Source of the DNA: IGN2 sp964639955
Lineage (GTDB): Bacteria; Bacteroidota; Ignavibacteria; Ignavibacteriales; Ignavibacteriaceae
Reading direction: 5' to 3'
Assembly: GCA_964639955.1 (NCBI GenBank)
Contig: CAZXGJ010000004.1
Location: forward strand, 51,943 to 115,942
DNA length: 64,000 nt
Shown here: positions 36,279-45,332 of the stretch, in pieces
Layout: every line of letters starts with the position of its first letter
Numbering within the stretch: the first letter of the stretch is position 1
Position numbers and translations under genes: made by a program
Notes under the pieces: generated by a model
The model's input: the letters and a program-made list of their open reading frames with translations, nothing else
Told to the model about the DNA's origin: nothing
Databases searched by the model: none

Positions 36279-38258
36279 TTATTTCCTCTCCCAGATTTTG
36301 TTTAAAGTTCTGCCAAGAATATCAAGATCAAGCCAGATGTTCTGATTCTTAGCGTAGTAAAAATCAAATTTTTCGATCTCCGATTCATCACAATTTTCTA
36401 CATACCACAACCCTGTAAGCCCGGGTTTGCCGTAATATCGTTTTTTTTCTTTATTTGAGTTTTTAGGACCAACAAAGCTGAACTTACCGGAAATTACTGA
36501 AGGAACATTTAAAATAATTTTCTGAAAATCGCTCTTATTATGCTTCAGCTTCGAAAAGAAATATATGAAAGGATAGAGGAAAAACAAAACTGCAAATGCC
36601 AGCATATAATCGAAGATAGATTTTACAATCTTGATTGACGGACTTGAAATATTATAATGAACATCCACAAGGGGAATATCATCGAGCATAGAAACGGAAG
36701 TTTTCCCGACTATAAAATCTAGTTCAGTGCCTGCAATTTTATAATCAACACTATTGCTTCGGCTGGCTGACAGCAGATCCATTATTTCGCTGTAAGTAAT
36801 TGCTTTCGAAGGAAAAATGACTTCATTTATTTTTGCTTCAACCAAAACTTTCTTGAAGTTCTGAACACTGCCAATAACTTTATACCCATTCAATATTTTA
36901 CCGATATCCGAATTACTTTTTCCGATTAAACCGATAAAAGAATGAACATCGGTTTTTTTATTTTTTAATTTCGATGCTATCTGCAGAGACTCATCGCTTG
37001 TGCCAACTATTACCGTCCTTTTATTTAATATGCTTTCGCTTTTAACGCCAATGCTGAAAAAAAGTTTTAACAAAATTCTGTAAACGGTGGAAACCGCCAT
37101 GAACAGCAGAAAGGAAATAAGCACAACTGCACGGCTGAAAGCATACTGATTAAAGAAGAATGTAAGAGAAGTTATTATAAGATAACTGATCAGTGTTGCG
37201 CCAAAACTCCTGAGAACCGAAATAGAATCTCTCCTGTAATTGCCGGCGAAAAGCGATACCAGCACGTGTATAACCGCCGGAATTGTATAAATTATATAAT
37301 AAGCTGAGGGATCGAACCCAGGCCAGTCTTTAATATTCAGATAAATCTTTTCTGCCAGAAATAAACATAAGTTAAATAATACGAAATCAGCCAGTGCCGT
37401 AAAGATTGCAAGCTGCCTCCTGGCAAGGAAGGCAAACAGGTTACGGAAAACGATGGCTGAACGTAATATCAGTTCTACCAGAAAGAAACTTGAAAGATGC
37501 TTTTCAACAAAAAGGTGCATTGCATTATAAAATATTTTTGTTTCGTCAAGGCTGCTTCTCTTTGTGCTTTCACCTTTATAATGAATTACCTGAGTTGAAT
37601 GAACGTAATAAACTTTAAATCCGGCTTTCTGAACCCTGTAACAGAAATCAAGATCTTCGCCGTACATAAAAAACTGTTCATCAAAACCTCCGACCTGTTG
37701 ATATACTTCTTTCTTCATCATCATAAATGAGCCGGAGATCGCATCAACTTCATAAGTTTTATTATCATCGAGGTAGGTTAGGTTATATCTGGCAAACAGC
37801 CTGCTTTTCGGAAACAAGCTGCTCAAACCTGTAACCTTGGTAAAAGAAGTCCATGGTCCGGGGAAGCTCCTTCTGCAGGCCAATTGCAGTGTTCCGTCTG
37901 CATTCAGAATTTTGCATCCTGCTACCCCTGCTTCTTTATGCTCTTTCAGGAATGATATCATTTTATGAAATGTATCTTCACTTACAAGAGAATCAGGATT
38001 TATTAATAAAATGAAATCGCCTTTGGCAAGCTTTAACGCCTGGTTATTTGCTTTTCCAAAACCAAGGTTTGCTTTGTTTTCAATAAGATGAACGAAAGGG
38101 AATTTATTTTTTATTAATTCAACGCTGCCATCATCAGAAGCATTGTCTGCAATTATAATTTCAGTTGAAAGATTTGTTGATGCTTTCTCGATTGAATGCA
38201 ACAAATTCTGAAGGAATTCTTTTACGTTGTAATTAACTATGATGATGGAAAGATCCAA
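36279..38258 (-). CDS. GT2 glycosyltransferase fused to a degenerate polyprenyl glycosylphosphotransferase
   Basis: A 659-residue two-part protein. Residues 1 to about 270 are a complete GT2 domain ('LSIIIVNYNVKEFLQNLLHS', 'IIADNASDDGSVELIKN', 'FILLINPDSLVSE', 'DAISGSFMMMKKEVYQQVGG', 'FFMYGEDLDFCYRV'). The rest resembles WbaP/CpsE-type polyprenyl-phosphate sugar transferases: several membrane helices, a CoA-binding-like Rossmann domain ('RTVIVGTSDESLQIASKL'), a further helix, and a C-terminal piece 'FSFVGPKNS' / 'KPGLTGLWYV'. The segment with the catalytic KFRSM and DExPQ motifs, present in the paralogue at 39023, is deleted. It is probably inactive as a phosphotransferase and may act as a membrane-anchored GT2. 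Confidence 0.85.
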   Translation of the reverse strand: MDLSIIIVNYNVKEFLQNLLHSIEKASTNLSTEIIIADNASDDGSVELIKNKFPFVHLIENKANLGFGKANNQALKLAKGDFILLINPDSLVSEDTFHKMISFLKEHKEAGVAGCKILNADGTLQLACRRSFPGPWTSFTKVTGLSSLFPKSRLFARYNLTYLDDNKTYEVDAISGSFMMMKKEVYQQVGGFDEQFFMYGEDLDFCYRVQKAGFKVYYVHSTQVIHYKGESTKRSSLDETKIFYNAMHLFVEKHLSSFFLVELILRSAIVFRNLFAFLARRQLAIFTALADFVLFNLCLFLAEKIYLNIKDWPGFDPSAYYIIYTIPAVIHVLVSLFAGNYRRDSISVLRSFGATLISYLIITSLTFFFNQYAFSRAVVLISFLLFMAVSTVYRILLKLFFSIGVKSESILNKRTVIVGTSDESLQIASKLKNKKTDVHSFIGLIGKSNSDIGKILNGYKVIGSVQNFKKVLVEAKINEVIFPSKAITYSEIMDLLSASRSNSVDYKIAGTELDFIVGKTSVSMLDDIPLVDVHYNISSPSIKIVKSIFDYMLAFAVLFFLYPFIYFFSKLKHNKSDFQKIILNVPSVISGKFSFVGPKNSNKEKKRYYGKPGLTGLWYVENCDESEIEKFDFYYAKNQNIWLDLDILGRTLNKIWERK

Positions 38259-38267
38259 ACCACAGCC

Positions 38268-38993
38268 TCACTCTAATGATCCGAATAAACTTTTTAATCT
38301 TAATTTCCAAACCATCCAGATTGCTTCGCGAACTATTTTCTTAGACATCTTAGACATACCTTTTGTCCGGTCTACGAATATGATGGGGATTTCTTTTAAC
38401 TTAAATCCTTTTTTCCATGCTTTAAAATTCATTTCTATCTGAAAAGCATAACCGTTAGAATTAACTTTACCAAGATTAATCGATTCAAGAACAATTCTTC
38501 TGAAACATTTATAACCGCCTGTAGCATCTCTGATCGGCATACCTGTAATAAAGCGTGTATAAAAATTAGCGAACCAGCTTAAAAGCAAACGGCTCATCGG
38601 CCAGTTGATAACATTAACACCATTTTTATAACGGCTGCCAAGCACCAAGTCATAATTCTTAATCTCTTCAAGAAAACGGGGTATATCTTTCGGGTCGTGC
38701 GAAAAATCCGCATCCATTTCGAAAATAAGATCATATCCGTTTTCCAGCGCAAACCTGAACCCCGCTATATAAGCAGTACCAAGCCCCAGCTTTGAATTTC
38801 TTTTAATCAGATGCAATCTTGAATTGTTTTTCATTTCCTTTTCTACTAATGCCGCAGTGCCATCGGGTGAATTATCATCCACAACAAGAATTTCCAGATT
38901 TTCATCTTTTGAAAAAACCTCGGGTAGTAGCCTGGATAGGTTTTCCATCTCGTTATATGTAGGAATTATTACTATTATTTTTCCAGTTTGCAT
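38268..38993 (-). CDS. Polyprenol monophosphomannose synthase-like GT2
   Basis: A 241-residue glycosyltransferase 2 protein close to dolichol/polyprenol-phosphate mannosyltransferases that transfer mannose from GDP-mannose to a lipid carrier. Motifs are 'IIPTYNEMENLSRLLPEVF', 'ILVVDDNSPDGTAALVEKEM', the DxD in 'FEMDADFSHDPKDIPRFL', 'GSRYKNGVNVINW' and 'GYAFQIEMNFKAWKKGF'. There is no C-terminal membrane domain, so it is a DPM1-type peripheral enzyme. It is separated by 9 bases from the upstream GT2/PGT fusion. Confidence 0.92.
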   Translation of the reverse strand: MQTGKIIVIIPTYNEMENLSRLLPEVFSKDENLEILVVDDNSPDGTAALVEKEMKNNSRLHLIKRNSKLGLGTAYIAGFRFALENGYDLIFEMDADFSHDPKDIPRFLEEIKNYDLVLGSRYKNGVNVINWPMSRLLLSWFANFYTRFITGMPIRDATGGYKCFRRIVLESINLGKVNSNGYAFQIEMNFKAWKKGFKLKEIPIIFVDRTKGMSKMSKKIVREAIWMVWKLRLKSLFGSLE

Positions 38994-39022
38994 AGGTTGA
39001 ACTTATTAGTTTTTTATTTCTC

Positions 39023-40477
39023 TTAACTATAATGACCTTTTCCAAATAAAACCACAAGCACTGTTCTGGCTAATATTTTTATATCCATTCTAAGCGACAT
39101 GTTCTCGATGTAGAATAAATCATAACGGAGTTTTACTTTTACATCCTCAACACTTTCATCATATTTATGTTTTACCTGCGCCCATCCGGTAATGCCAGGT
39201 CTTACTTTTAATCTTCTTTTATAATAAGGAATTTGTTGGGATAATTGTTCAACAAAAAAAGGTCTTTCCGGTCTCGGACCAACGAGGCTCATTTCACCTT
39301 TAAAAACATTAATCATTTGGGGAATTTCATCTATCCGCCACCGCCGAATAAATTTACCTACTCTCGTAACTCTTGGATCATCCTTCTGAGACCAAACTGG
39401 TCCGGTGTATTTTTCCGCATCATGAAACATTGACCTGAACTTAATGATTTTAAATTTTTTATCATTCATCCCTACCCTTTCCTGCTTGAAAAAAACCGGA
39501 CCTTTGCTATCCAGCTTAATTGCAACAGGAATAATGATAATTAACGGCAGTGTGATAAGCAGAATTAAAAATGAAATAATGACATCCAAAGTCCGTTTTA
39601 ATTTTTTTTCCCATTCGGGCATCAGCTCGGGCATAATGTCTATAAGCGGAACACCATAAAGTTGGGATGTACGTGCCTGACCGCTTAAAATTTCATAGAG
39701 ATCGGGAACAATCTTTAATCCTATTCCTTTATTTTCAAGCTTGGAGATTATATCCACAAGCAAATCGTGGTCTTCTTTTTCCAGTGCTATAATAACTTCG
39801 GCAGCATGGGTTTTATAGATGATATCTTGTAACTCATCCAGCTTTCCTCTTACGCGTATATTTTTGTAAGTTTTTCCAACATTATCAGGATTAATAGCAA
39901 CATAAGCTTCAACATCAAGTCCGAGGGCAGGATGTTCAAGTATCTGGTCGTGAACTTCGCGGGCTTTTGGATTGAAACCAACAATTACAGCACACTTTCT
40001 GCCAATACCCCTGATCAATAAATTCCGCTGCAGACTTCGAACGAATAACCTGCCCTGGGAAACAATCACAAACAATAAAAACCAGTAAATAAAAATTAAT
40101 ATTCTGCTGCTGGATTCAACACCGTGAATATAATCATCCAGATAAATCAGGAAGAAGAGGATAAAGATGCCCACAAAAGTTGCTTTAAAGAGAGTTGAAA
40201 TTTCATCGAAACGCGAGGAAGCAAACCAGGTACGGTACATCCCCACAAATGTGAAGATGATCAGCCAATAGAAATAAATAACCAGCATTGGAAGTAAAAC
40301 TTCGGGCATTATCAGCACTTTAAACCAGCCGGTTTCAATCCTTATATAAAAGAACGCTGCCCAGGCAAGGTTGATTGCGAGGAAGTCAATAAAAAGGACG
40401 ATTATTTTTTGAGTGGGTTTGTTCACTTTATACTTTTTCTCTTGGTGTGGGTTGCCATGTGCCGGATTGTTTTCCAA
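39023..40477 (-). CDS. Exopolysaccharide polyprenyl glycosylphosphotransferase
   Basis: Initiates polysaccharide repeats by moving a sugar-1-phosphate onto undecaprenyl phosphate. The 484 residues have four N-terminal membrane helices, a CoA-binding-like domain ('KCAVIVGFNPKAREVHDQIL'), a membrane re-entrant helix and the catalytic domain: 'GPVFFKQERVGMNDKKFKI', 'IKFRSMFHDAEKY', the catalytic Asp-Glu in 'RRWRIDEIPQMINVFKGEM', 'SLVGPRPERPFFV', and 'KVRPGITGWAQV'. The ATG at 40477 overlaps the next GT2 by 50 bases; a GTG at 40426, right after that gene's stop, is an alternative start. Confidence 0.94.
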   Translation of the reverse strand: MENNPAHGNPHQEKKYKVNKPTQKIIVLFIDFLAINLAWAAFFYIRIETGWFKVLIMPEVLLPMLVIYFYWLIIFTFVGMYRTWFASSRFDEISTLFKATFVGIFILFFLIYLDDYIHGVESSSRILIFIYWFLLFVIVSQGRLFVRSLQRNLLIRGIGRKCAVIVGFNPKAREVHDQILEHPALGLDVEAYVAINPDNVGKTYKNIRVRGKLDELQDIIYKTHAAEVIIALEKEDHDLLVDIISKLENKGIGLKIVPDLYEILSGQARTSQLYGVPLIDIMPELMPEWEKKLKRTLDVIISFLILLITLPLIIIIPVAIKLDSKGPVFFKQERVGMNDKKFKIIKFRSMFHDAEKYTGPVWSQKDDPRVTRVGKFIRRWRIDEIPQMINVFKGEMSLVGPRPERPFFVEQLSQQIPYYKRRLKVRPGITGWAQVKHKYDESVEDVKVKLRYDLFYIENMSLRMDIKILARTVLVVLFGKGHYS

Positions 40478-41591
40478 TGATGAAATTAATAAGGCCTAAT
40501 AGTATCGCAAAGTTTGTTAAAATAAAAAAGAAAGGTATTGAAAACAGAGAAAAACGGATTTTTAATTTCGAAAATATTAAGCCAATAAATGCAAATATTA
40601 AAAACGCAATTAGAACAACAAGAGTAATTTTAAAAAGTAAAAAATCATTCAGAATGAAAATATTAATTATTGGCAAAAAAAGAAGAATTAATGGGATAAA
40701 CCAACGGATTACTTTATGACTCAGATAACAAAAGTTTGTAAGTAAGCCGGCTTCTTTAAGAATGAATCCAAAATATTTGAGCGTTTCGAAATTTGTAGAC
40801 GAGAATCTTATTTTTCTGTTGAATTCATCTTTGATAGTTGGAGCAATGTCTTCATATGCAATTGCATTTTCTTTATAAATAAACTTCCTTCTTTTTTTCA
40901 AAACCGATAGTGTAAGAAAAAGATCATCAGTAACCGGTTTTTCCGATGGCAATAAGTCGATTAAAGATCTTCGGATTGCGAAAATACCTCCATTAGCGCC
41001 TATAAGTGTACCACATCTGCCCTCCGATCTTTTAATAAATGTTTCATATTCCCAGTATCTTCTTTCTTCATTACTCTTATCATAATTTTTCGGGGGTTGT
41101 TTCAGCACCAATCTTCCTGAAATTCCTCCAATGGAATTATCGCTAAAACTTTCGATTAAGTTATTCAAGGTATATGGTTCGAATACTGTGTTTGCATCCG
41201 TAAAGACCAATATTTCATTTTTTGATTCATTGATTAGATCATTTAAAACTATTGCTTTTCCGCGTCGTTCTTCGAATATAAACACTTTCAACCAATCAAA
41301 CTTCTTCATTAATTCGTTTAGTAGTTTGTTAGTTGAATCGTACGAGCCATCTGATCCGATTAAAACTTCAATATTATTAAAATCAAAATCCTGGATGGCT
41401 AAATTTTCAATTCTTTCTTTGATTACCTTTTCCTCATTAAATACAGACATCAGGATGGATACTTTAATATTATTACCTTTCAAATTTTTATGCGGAAAAA
41501 ACATAGATATAACCTTGATTATAAGAGGATAAAGAAAGTAGGTATATATAACTATGAATAGCAGAAAGAAAAAAAATCCATTGAATATCAA
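40428..41591 (-). CDS. Membrane glycosyltransferase family 2
   Basis: A 387-residue processive-type GT2. It has an N-terminal membrane helix (about residues 2-22), and the catalytic domain with 'VSILMSVFNEEKVIKERIEN', 'EVLIGSDGSYDSTNKLL', 'ILVFTDANTVFEPYTL' and 'SGRLVLKQP'. Three or so membrane helices lie at the C-terminal end (about 285-375). The topology is like that of polysaccharide synthase-related GT2 enzymes (BcsA/HasA class), although no QxxRW motif is evident, so it is probably a non-processive transferase. It is the upstream partner of the PGT gene. Confidence 0.88.
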   Translation of the reverse strand: MIFNGFFFFLLFIVIYTYFLYPLIIKVISMFFPHKNLKGNNIKVSILMSVFNEEKVIKERIENLAIQDFDFNNIEVLIGSDGSYDSTNKLLNELMKKFDWLKVFIFEERRGKAIVLNDLINESKNEILVFTDANTVFEPYTLNNLIESFSDNSIGGISGRLVLKQPPKNYDKSNEERRYWEYETFIKRSEGRCGTLIGANGGIFAIRRSLIDLLPSEKPVTDDLFLTLSVLKKRRKFIYKENAIAYEDIAPTIKDEFNRKIRFSSTNFETLKYFGFILKEAGLLTNFCYLSHKVIRWFIPLILLFLPIINIFILNDFLLFKITLVVLIAFLIFAFIGLIFSKLKIRFSLFSIPFFFILTNFAILLGLINFIIGKQSGTWQPTPREKV

Positions 41592-41925
41592 GTTTAAAGA
41601 AGTAATTGTAGTATTCAGTTTTAAATTATTAAATCACTTTATGCTACAAATTTAATAGAATCGCAGAGCCTTAACAATTCCCTTGAGTCTGTACTTCTGT
41701 TTTATTTTTTAAGGCAACTTTATCATACTATACACAAAATCTTTAGAGTATAGTATAAACTTAGAAGACCAAAAAATAATTCCAAAGGTTTTTCTAATTA
41801 GTTTAAAATATTACTTGAACAAAAGTGATTAATTCGGCTTTTTGAGATAGAAATTCAACTACTTTACAAGGAAGACAGTAAAGAATTTTTTATAAAGAAG
41901 TTCCTGGATAATAAATCGATGTATT
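41592..41925. other. Intergenic region, 334 bases, with a 9-bp perfect inverted repeat
   Basis: No open frame of protein-like composition is seen. The only structure is ATACTATAC (41725-41733) and GTATAGTAT (41748-41756), separated by 14 bases. It could be a hairpin in the leader of the GT2-PGT transcript (minus strand) or an operator; no T run follows on either strand. Confidence 0.5.
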
Positions 41926-43515
41926 TTAGAGAACAAACTTCTCTTCTTTTATTTTTTCTTTATCTCTTTTTTCAGAAAAACCAGATTCAGATTTTTCAAT
42001 ATCCTTTATACCCGAAGACAAAGCAATGGTTTTTATCCGTGACTTAAATTTGGTTTTATTCTTTTTACTATCCTTACTGAAAAGATGCTTATAAAAAGTA
42101 AAGAATGCTTTCAGTGTTCTCCTCAACTCTGACGGGTGTTTAATAATATTCTTTGCTTTCATTAAGAAATATGCCGGACGCAGATAATATTCTCTTCTGG
42201 CGTAGTTACAGAAATCAACTATCTCTTCCGCCGAAAGATCATGAGTTCCGACCACTGTATTATGCATTCCTTCCGGAGTAAGCCAATCATCCCATGTTTT
42301 AGCAGTTATTAATCCTTCTTTTTTTGCCCACTCATATGCCTCAGTTCCCGGGTACAGCATAAGTGGAAAAAATTGAGCTGTATCAGTATTTAATCGTTTA
42401 GCAAGTTCAAGTGTCTCTTTCATTGTCTGAAGAGTTTCACCTCTGTTGCCCATCATGTAGCAAGCATGTATTAAAAGCCCGGATTTCCGTGCATTTTCAG
42501 CAGCAGTAAATTGCTCAACCCGTACACCTTTTTTCATCAGTTTTAGAATTTCATTTGAACCACTTTCAAATCCGACAATGACCAACCTGCAACCTGCTTT
42601 TTTCATCCAGAGCATAGTTTCTTCGTCAAGATCAGCTCGTACGTTGCAAGTCCACGTAAGTTTATTTTTCTGAGCAATTAAAAGTTTACAGATTTCGATA
42701 GTATGTTTTTTATAAACTGTAAAAGTGTCATCTTCAATTGTAACCTCAACAACTTCAGGAAAATTTTCTTCGATATACTTGAATTCTGCTGCTATACTTT
42801 GCGGCGAACGATGTCTATAAGTATGTCCATAAAAATTCTGAGGATAAACACACCAGGTGCAAAGGTACGGACAACCTCTTCCTGTATAAACCATCATTTG
42901 CGGGTAACGACCAGCTGCAAAAAAATAGTCTCTTGGATTGCAGAATCTTTTAAATATTTCACTTGCAAAAGGCATTGCATCCAGATCAGCCTGAGTTGCT
43001 GCGGGGCGGTGACCATTTACAATTATCTCATTTCCATTACGCCAAGTTAGAGATAATACATTATCCAGCGATTCTTTTCTTTCCAGTTTTTCAGCCAAAT
43101 CAACGATGGTAGCTTCATATTCATTTCTGGCAACTGCATCTATTAAGTTTGAATTTTCCAGTGTTTCTTTATCAACTGCTGTTACGTGGTTACCAACAAG
43201 ACATATAAACACACCATCAAATTTTTTCTTTACTTCTTCAGCAAATTTTATATCACTACTTATACTGCCTGTACTTGTTTCAATTACTGTAATCTGTGGA
43301 TTGAATTTGGAAAGCCGGTTCATTGTTTCATCAATTGAAATTGCTTCTGCAGGTGCATCTATTAGTGTAATTTGATGACTATTTTTTTCTGCAACTCCTG
43401 CAGCAAGAGCTAACCAAATAGGATAGTAAACTGTTCCGCTTTTAGTCACAGCAGGACTTCTTGATCCCCTTGAATATTTAGGGAAAAACGGGGGATTTAT
43501 GAAGGCAATGTTCAT
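41926..43515 (-). CDS. B12-binding domain radical SAM protein
   Basis: A 529-residue radical SAM enzyme. The N-terminal cobalamin-binding-like domain (1-150) begins 'MNIAFINPPFFPKYSRGSRS' and 'SGTVYYPIWLALAAGVAE'. The [4Fe-4S] cysteines are C215, C219 and C222 in 'TGRGCPYLCTWCVYPQ' (C-x3-C-x2-C), followed by 'VEVTIEDDTFTVYKKH' and 'VGFESGSNEILKLMKKGV'. It resembles the HpnJ/BchE-like family. The C-terminal 60 residues are very basic and low in complexity. It lies amid polysaccharide genes with about 300-base gaps on both sides, so it may modify a lipid or sugar; the substrate is unknown. Confidence 0.88.
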   Translation of the reverse strand: MNIAFINPPFFPKYSRGSRSPAVTKSGTVYYPIWLALAAGVAEKNSHQITLIDAPAEAISIDETMNRLSKFNPQITVIETSTGSISSDIKFAEEVKKKFDGVFICLVGNHVTAVDKETLENSNLIDAVARNEYEATIVDLAEKLERKESLDNVLSLTWRNGNEIIVNGHRPAATQADLDAMPFASEIFKRFCNPRDYFFAAGRYPQMMVYTGRGCPYLCTWCVYPQNFYGHTYRHRSPQSIAAEFKYIEENFPEVVEVTIEDDTFTVYKKHTIEICKLLIAQKNKLTWTCNVRADLDEETMLWMKKAGCRLVIVGFESGSNEILKLMKKGVRVEQFTAAENARKSGLLIHACYMMGNRGETLQTMKETLELAKRLNTDTAQFFPLMLYPGTEAYEWAKKEGLITAKTWDDWLTPEGMHNTVVGTHDLSAEEIVDFCNYARREYYLRPAYFLMKAKNIIKHPSELRRTLKAFFTFYKHLFSKDSKKNKTKFKSRIKTIALSSGIKDIEKSESGFSEKRDKEKIKEEKFVL

Positions 43516-43719
43516 TAAATATTTCTCCGTAAATTAGGTTGAAATTATATAATCTGAACGTGAAGATAAGGGAATTGCACTTAAACCAAAACCCTTAAAT
43601 ACAAGTCCTCCTAAATAAAATTGCTCTTTTATTCCTTAAGTCCCCATTCAAAGTTAATCATGAATATTAAACCAATAATTTTTTTTCGTGATTATTCTTT
43701 CCTCCTTAAACCCGATCCT

Positions 43720-43863
43720 TCATTCAAGCTCTTTATTATAAAGAAAGAAAGTATCGTGCAGTAAACCGACTTTATCAAAATACTTCGATAACAGACCTAT
43801 ATGAACTTCAGCTATTTTACTCCAACTTATCGTGACTATTTCTGCAGGTATTTTGTCTTTCAT
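43720..43863 (-). pseudogene. Short ORF, possible tail of a deleted glycosyltransferase
   Basis: A 47-codon frame starts with ATG at 43863, inside the end of the next glycosyltransferase gene but in another frame. It encodes 'MKDKIPAEIVTISWSKIAEV' and 'LLSKYFDKVGLLHDTFFLYN'. The 'SWSKIAEVHIGLL' part looks like the last helix of GT4 enzymes (compare 'FSWDNRFKAVTSVV' in the gene before it). It may be a remnant left by a deletion or frameshift, or an independent tiny protein. The rest of the 43516-43816 gap holds nothing else recognisable. Confidence 0.3.
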
Positions 43864-45043
43864 CAATTTCTAATTCGATCATTTTTATTTTTTTTCTCAG
43901 AGCAGTTTCTACAACTGAGGTTACTGCTTTAAACCTGTTATCCCAGGAAAACAAGCGTACTTTTTCAATGCGTTGCACGGCTTTTTGTGGGGTGTCCTCT
44001 TGTAGCACTAACTCAATCTTGCTCAGAAAATCACTATAATTATTTGCTATCTCAACGACATCAGAAAATTGCTCTATTTCAGGAAAATATGTAGATACAA
44101 CCGGGCAACCTGTTGCTAAATACTCTCGCAGTTTTAAAGGATTAAAGTTTGTTATCAAATCGCTTTCAATACAGGGTATTATTGCAACGTTAAATCTCTG
44201 AGCGTACTTTGGCAATAATTCATAAGGCACACTCCCAATAAAATGTACATTTGATATATTTTCACAAGGGTTTGGTGAAACTCCAACTCTGCCAATCATC
44301 AGGATATTCCACTCCGGTTTTGATTCGGCTATAAACTTTATCAAACGAAGGTCAATCCAACTTTCAATTAATCCAAAAAAACCAATTATCGGTTTTTTGA
44401 TGTGAGCAATTTCACCCGGTATGTTTTCTGAAAGATCGGCTCTTCTGTTGAAATGTTCGAAATCAACTCCGTGCCGGCTAAGCACTACTTTATCACCATA
44501 ATGTTCTTTTTTCTTAAAGAGAGGTTCAGAGCTGACAAAAACAACATCTGCTTTTTGCGTCATTTCTTCATCCATTTGCCTTGTTGCTGATTTATCAACA
44601 CCTGGAAGTGATGAGTAATCGTCAATACAGTAATACACACTTAATGATTCTTTCAATTTTCCCAGCATTGATGAGAGATGAGGTAAGACAAACCAAAGGA
44701 TTGGTTTCTTTGCCTTAAATTTCCAGATTAATAACCTGAGTGAAAATAGAATAATTAATTTGTTCAAATACCTAACGAATCGATATTTATGAAATGGTAA
44801 TTGAAAAAGAGTATAAACATACGAGATGGAATCTATTGGTCTCGGACTCTTAAATGATTTAAGCGTATAAGAAAATATTTTCTTTAAATCTCTTCTTGTA
44901 GTTTGCGGCGCCCGCAATCCCGGACACTCTATATAAATCACATTATTATCTTTCATCAAACGAGTTGCAATATGGTGACTGCTGGTCCTATTGTCTGCAG
45001 ACCATTCATTTCCAAAATACAGGATTGTTGGCCAATCACTCAT
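43817..45043 (-). CDS. Glycosyltransferase (GT-B fold, GT4-like)
   Basis: A 408-residue GT-B protein. The N-terminal half starts 'WPTILYFGNEWSADNRTSSH', with 'VYYCIDDYSSLPGVD' and 'VVLSRHGVDFEHFNRR'. The C-terminal nucleotide-sugar half has 'IIGFFGLIESWIDLRLIKF', 'VHFIGSVPYELLPKYAQRF' and 'LREYLATGCPVVSTYFPEIE'. This matches glycosyltransferases that modify exopolysaccharide or teichuronic acid-like polymers (TuaH-like). An AAAGGAG site precedes the ATG. The last 15 or so residues (after 'KKIKMIELEIDERQ') look unlike the family and overlap the small ORF at 43720, so its end may be altered. Confidence 0.87.
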   Translation of the reverse strand: MSDWPTILYFGNEWSADNRTSSHHIATRLMKDNNVIYIECPGLRAPQTTRRDLKKIFSYTLKSFKSPRPIDSISYVYTLFQLPFHKYRFVRYLNKLIILFSLRLLIWKFKAKKPILWFVLPHLSSMLGKLKESLSVYYCIDDYSSLPGVDKSATRQMDEEMTQKADVVFVSSEPLFKKKEHYGDKVVLSRHGVDFEHFNRRADLSENIPGEIAHIKKPIIGFFGLIESWIDLRLIKFIAESKPEWNILMIGRVGVSPNPCENISNVHFIGSVPYELLPKYAQRFNVAIIPCIESDLITNFNPLKLREYLATGCPVVSTYFPEIEQFSDVVEIANNYSDFLSKIELVLQEDTPQKAVQRIEKVRLFSWDNRFKAVTSVVETALRKKIKMIELEIDERQNTCRNSHDKLE

Positions 45044-45332
45044 TATCTCTAAACTCCTTTTTCTTAATCCTTACTGTAAATATTATTAATTCTTTCTACG
45101 GAATAATTAAAATAGATTTTATTATTTAGTGTTCTTAAAATTCAATGGATTTTAAAATCTTTCCACAACAATTTTAAATAGTAATGGTAATTCTAATAAT
45201 CAAAGCCATTAAGCAAAGGTAAATCAAATCTCTAAATTCCAAAACAATTTAACCAGAAGAAACAGGAAGGTTGAATGGTTTTTTCAAATACAAAATACCC
45301 GGAACAAAAAATTAAATGTGAATTTTTCAGCA

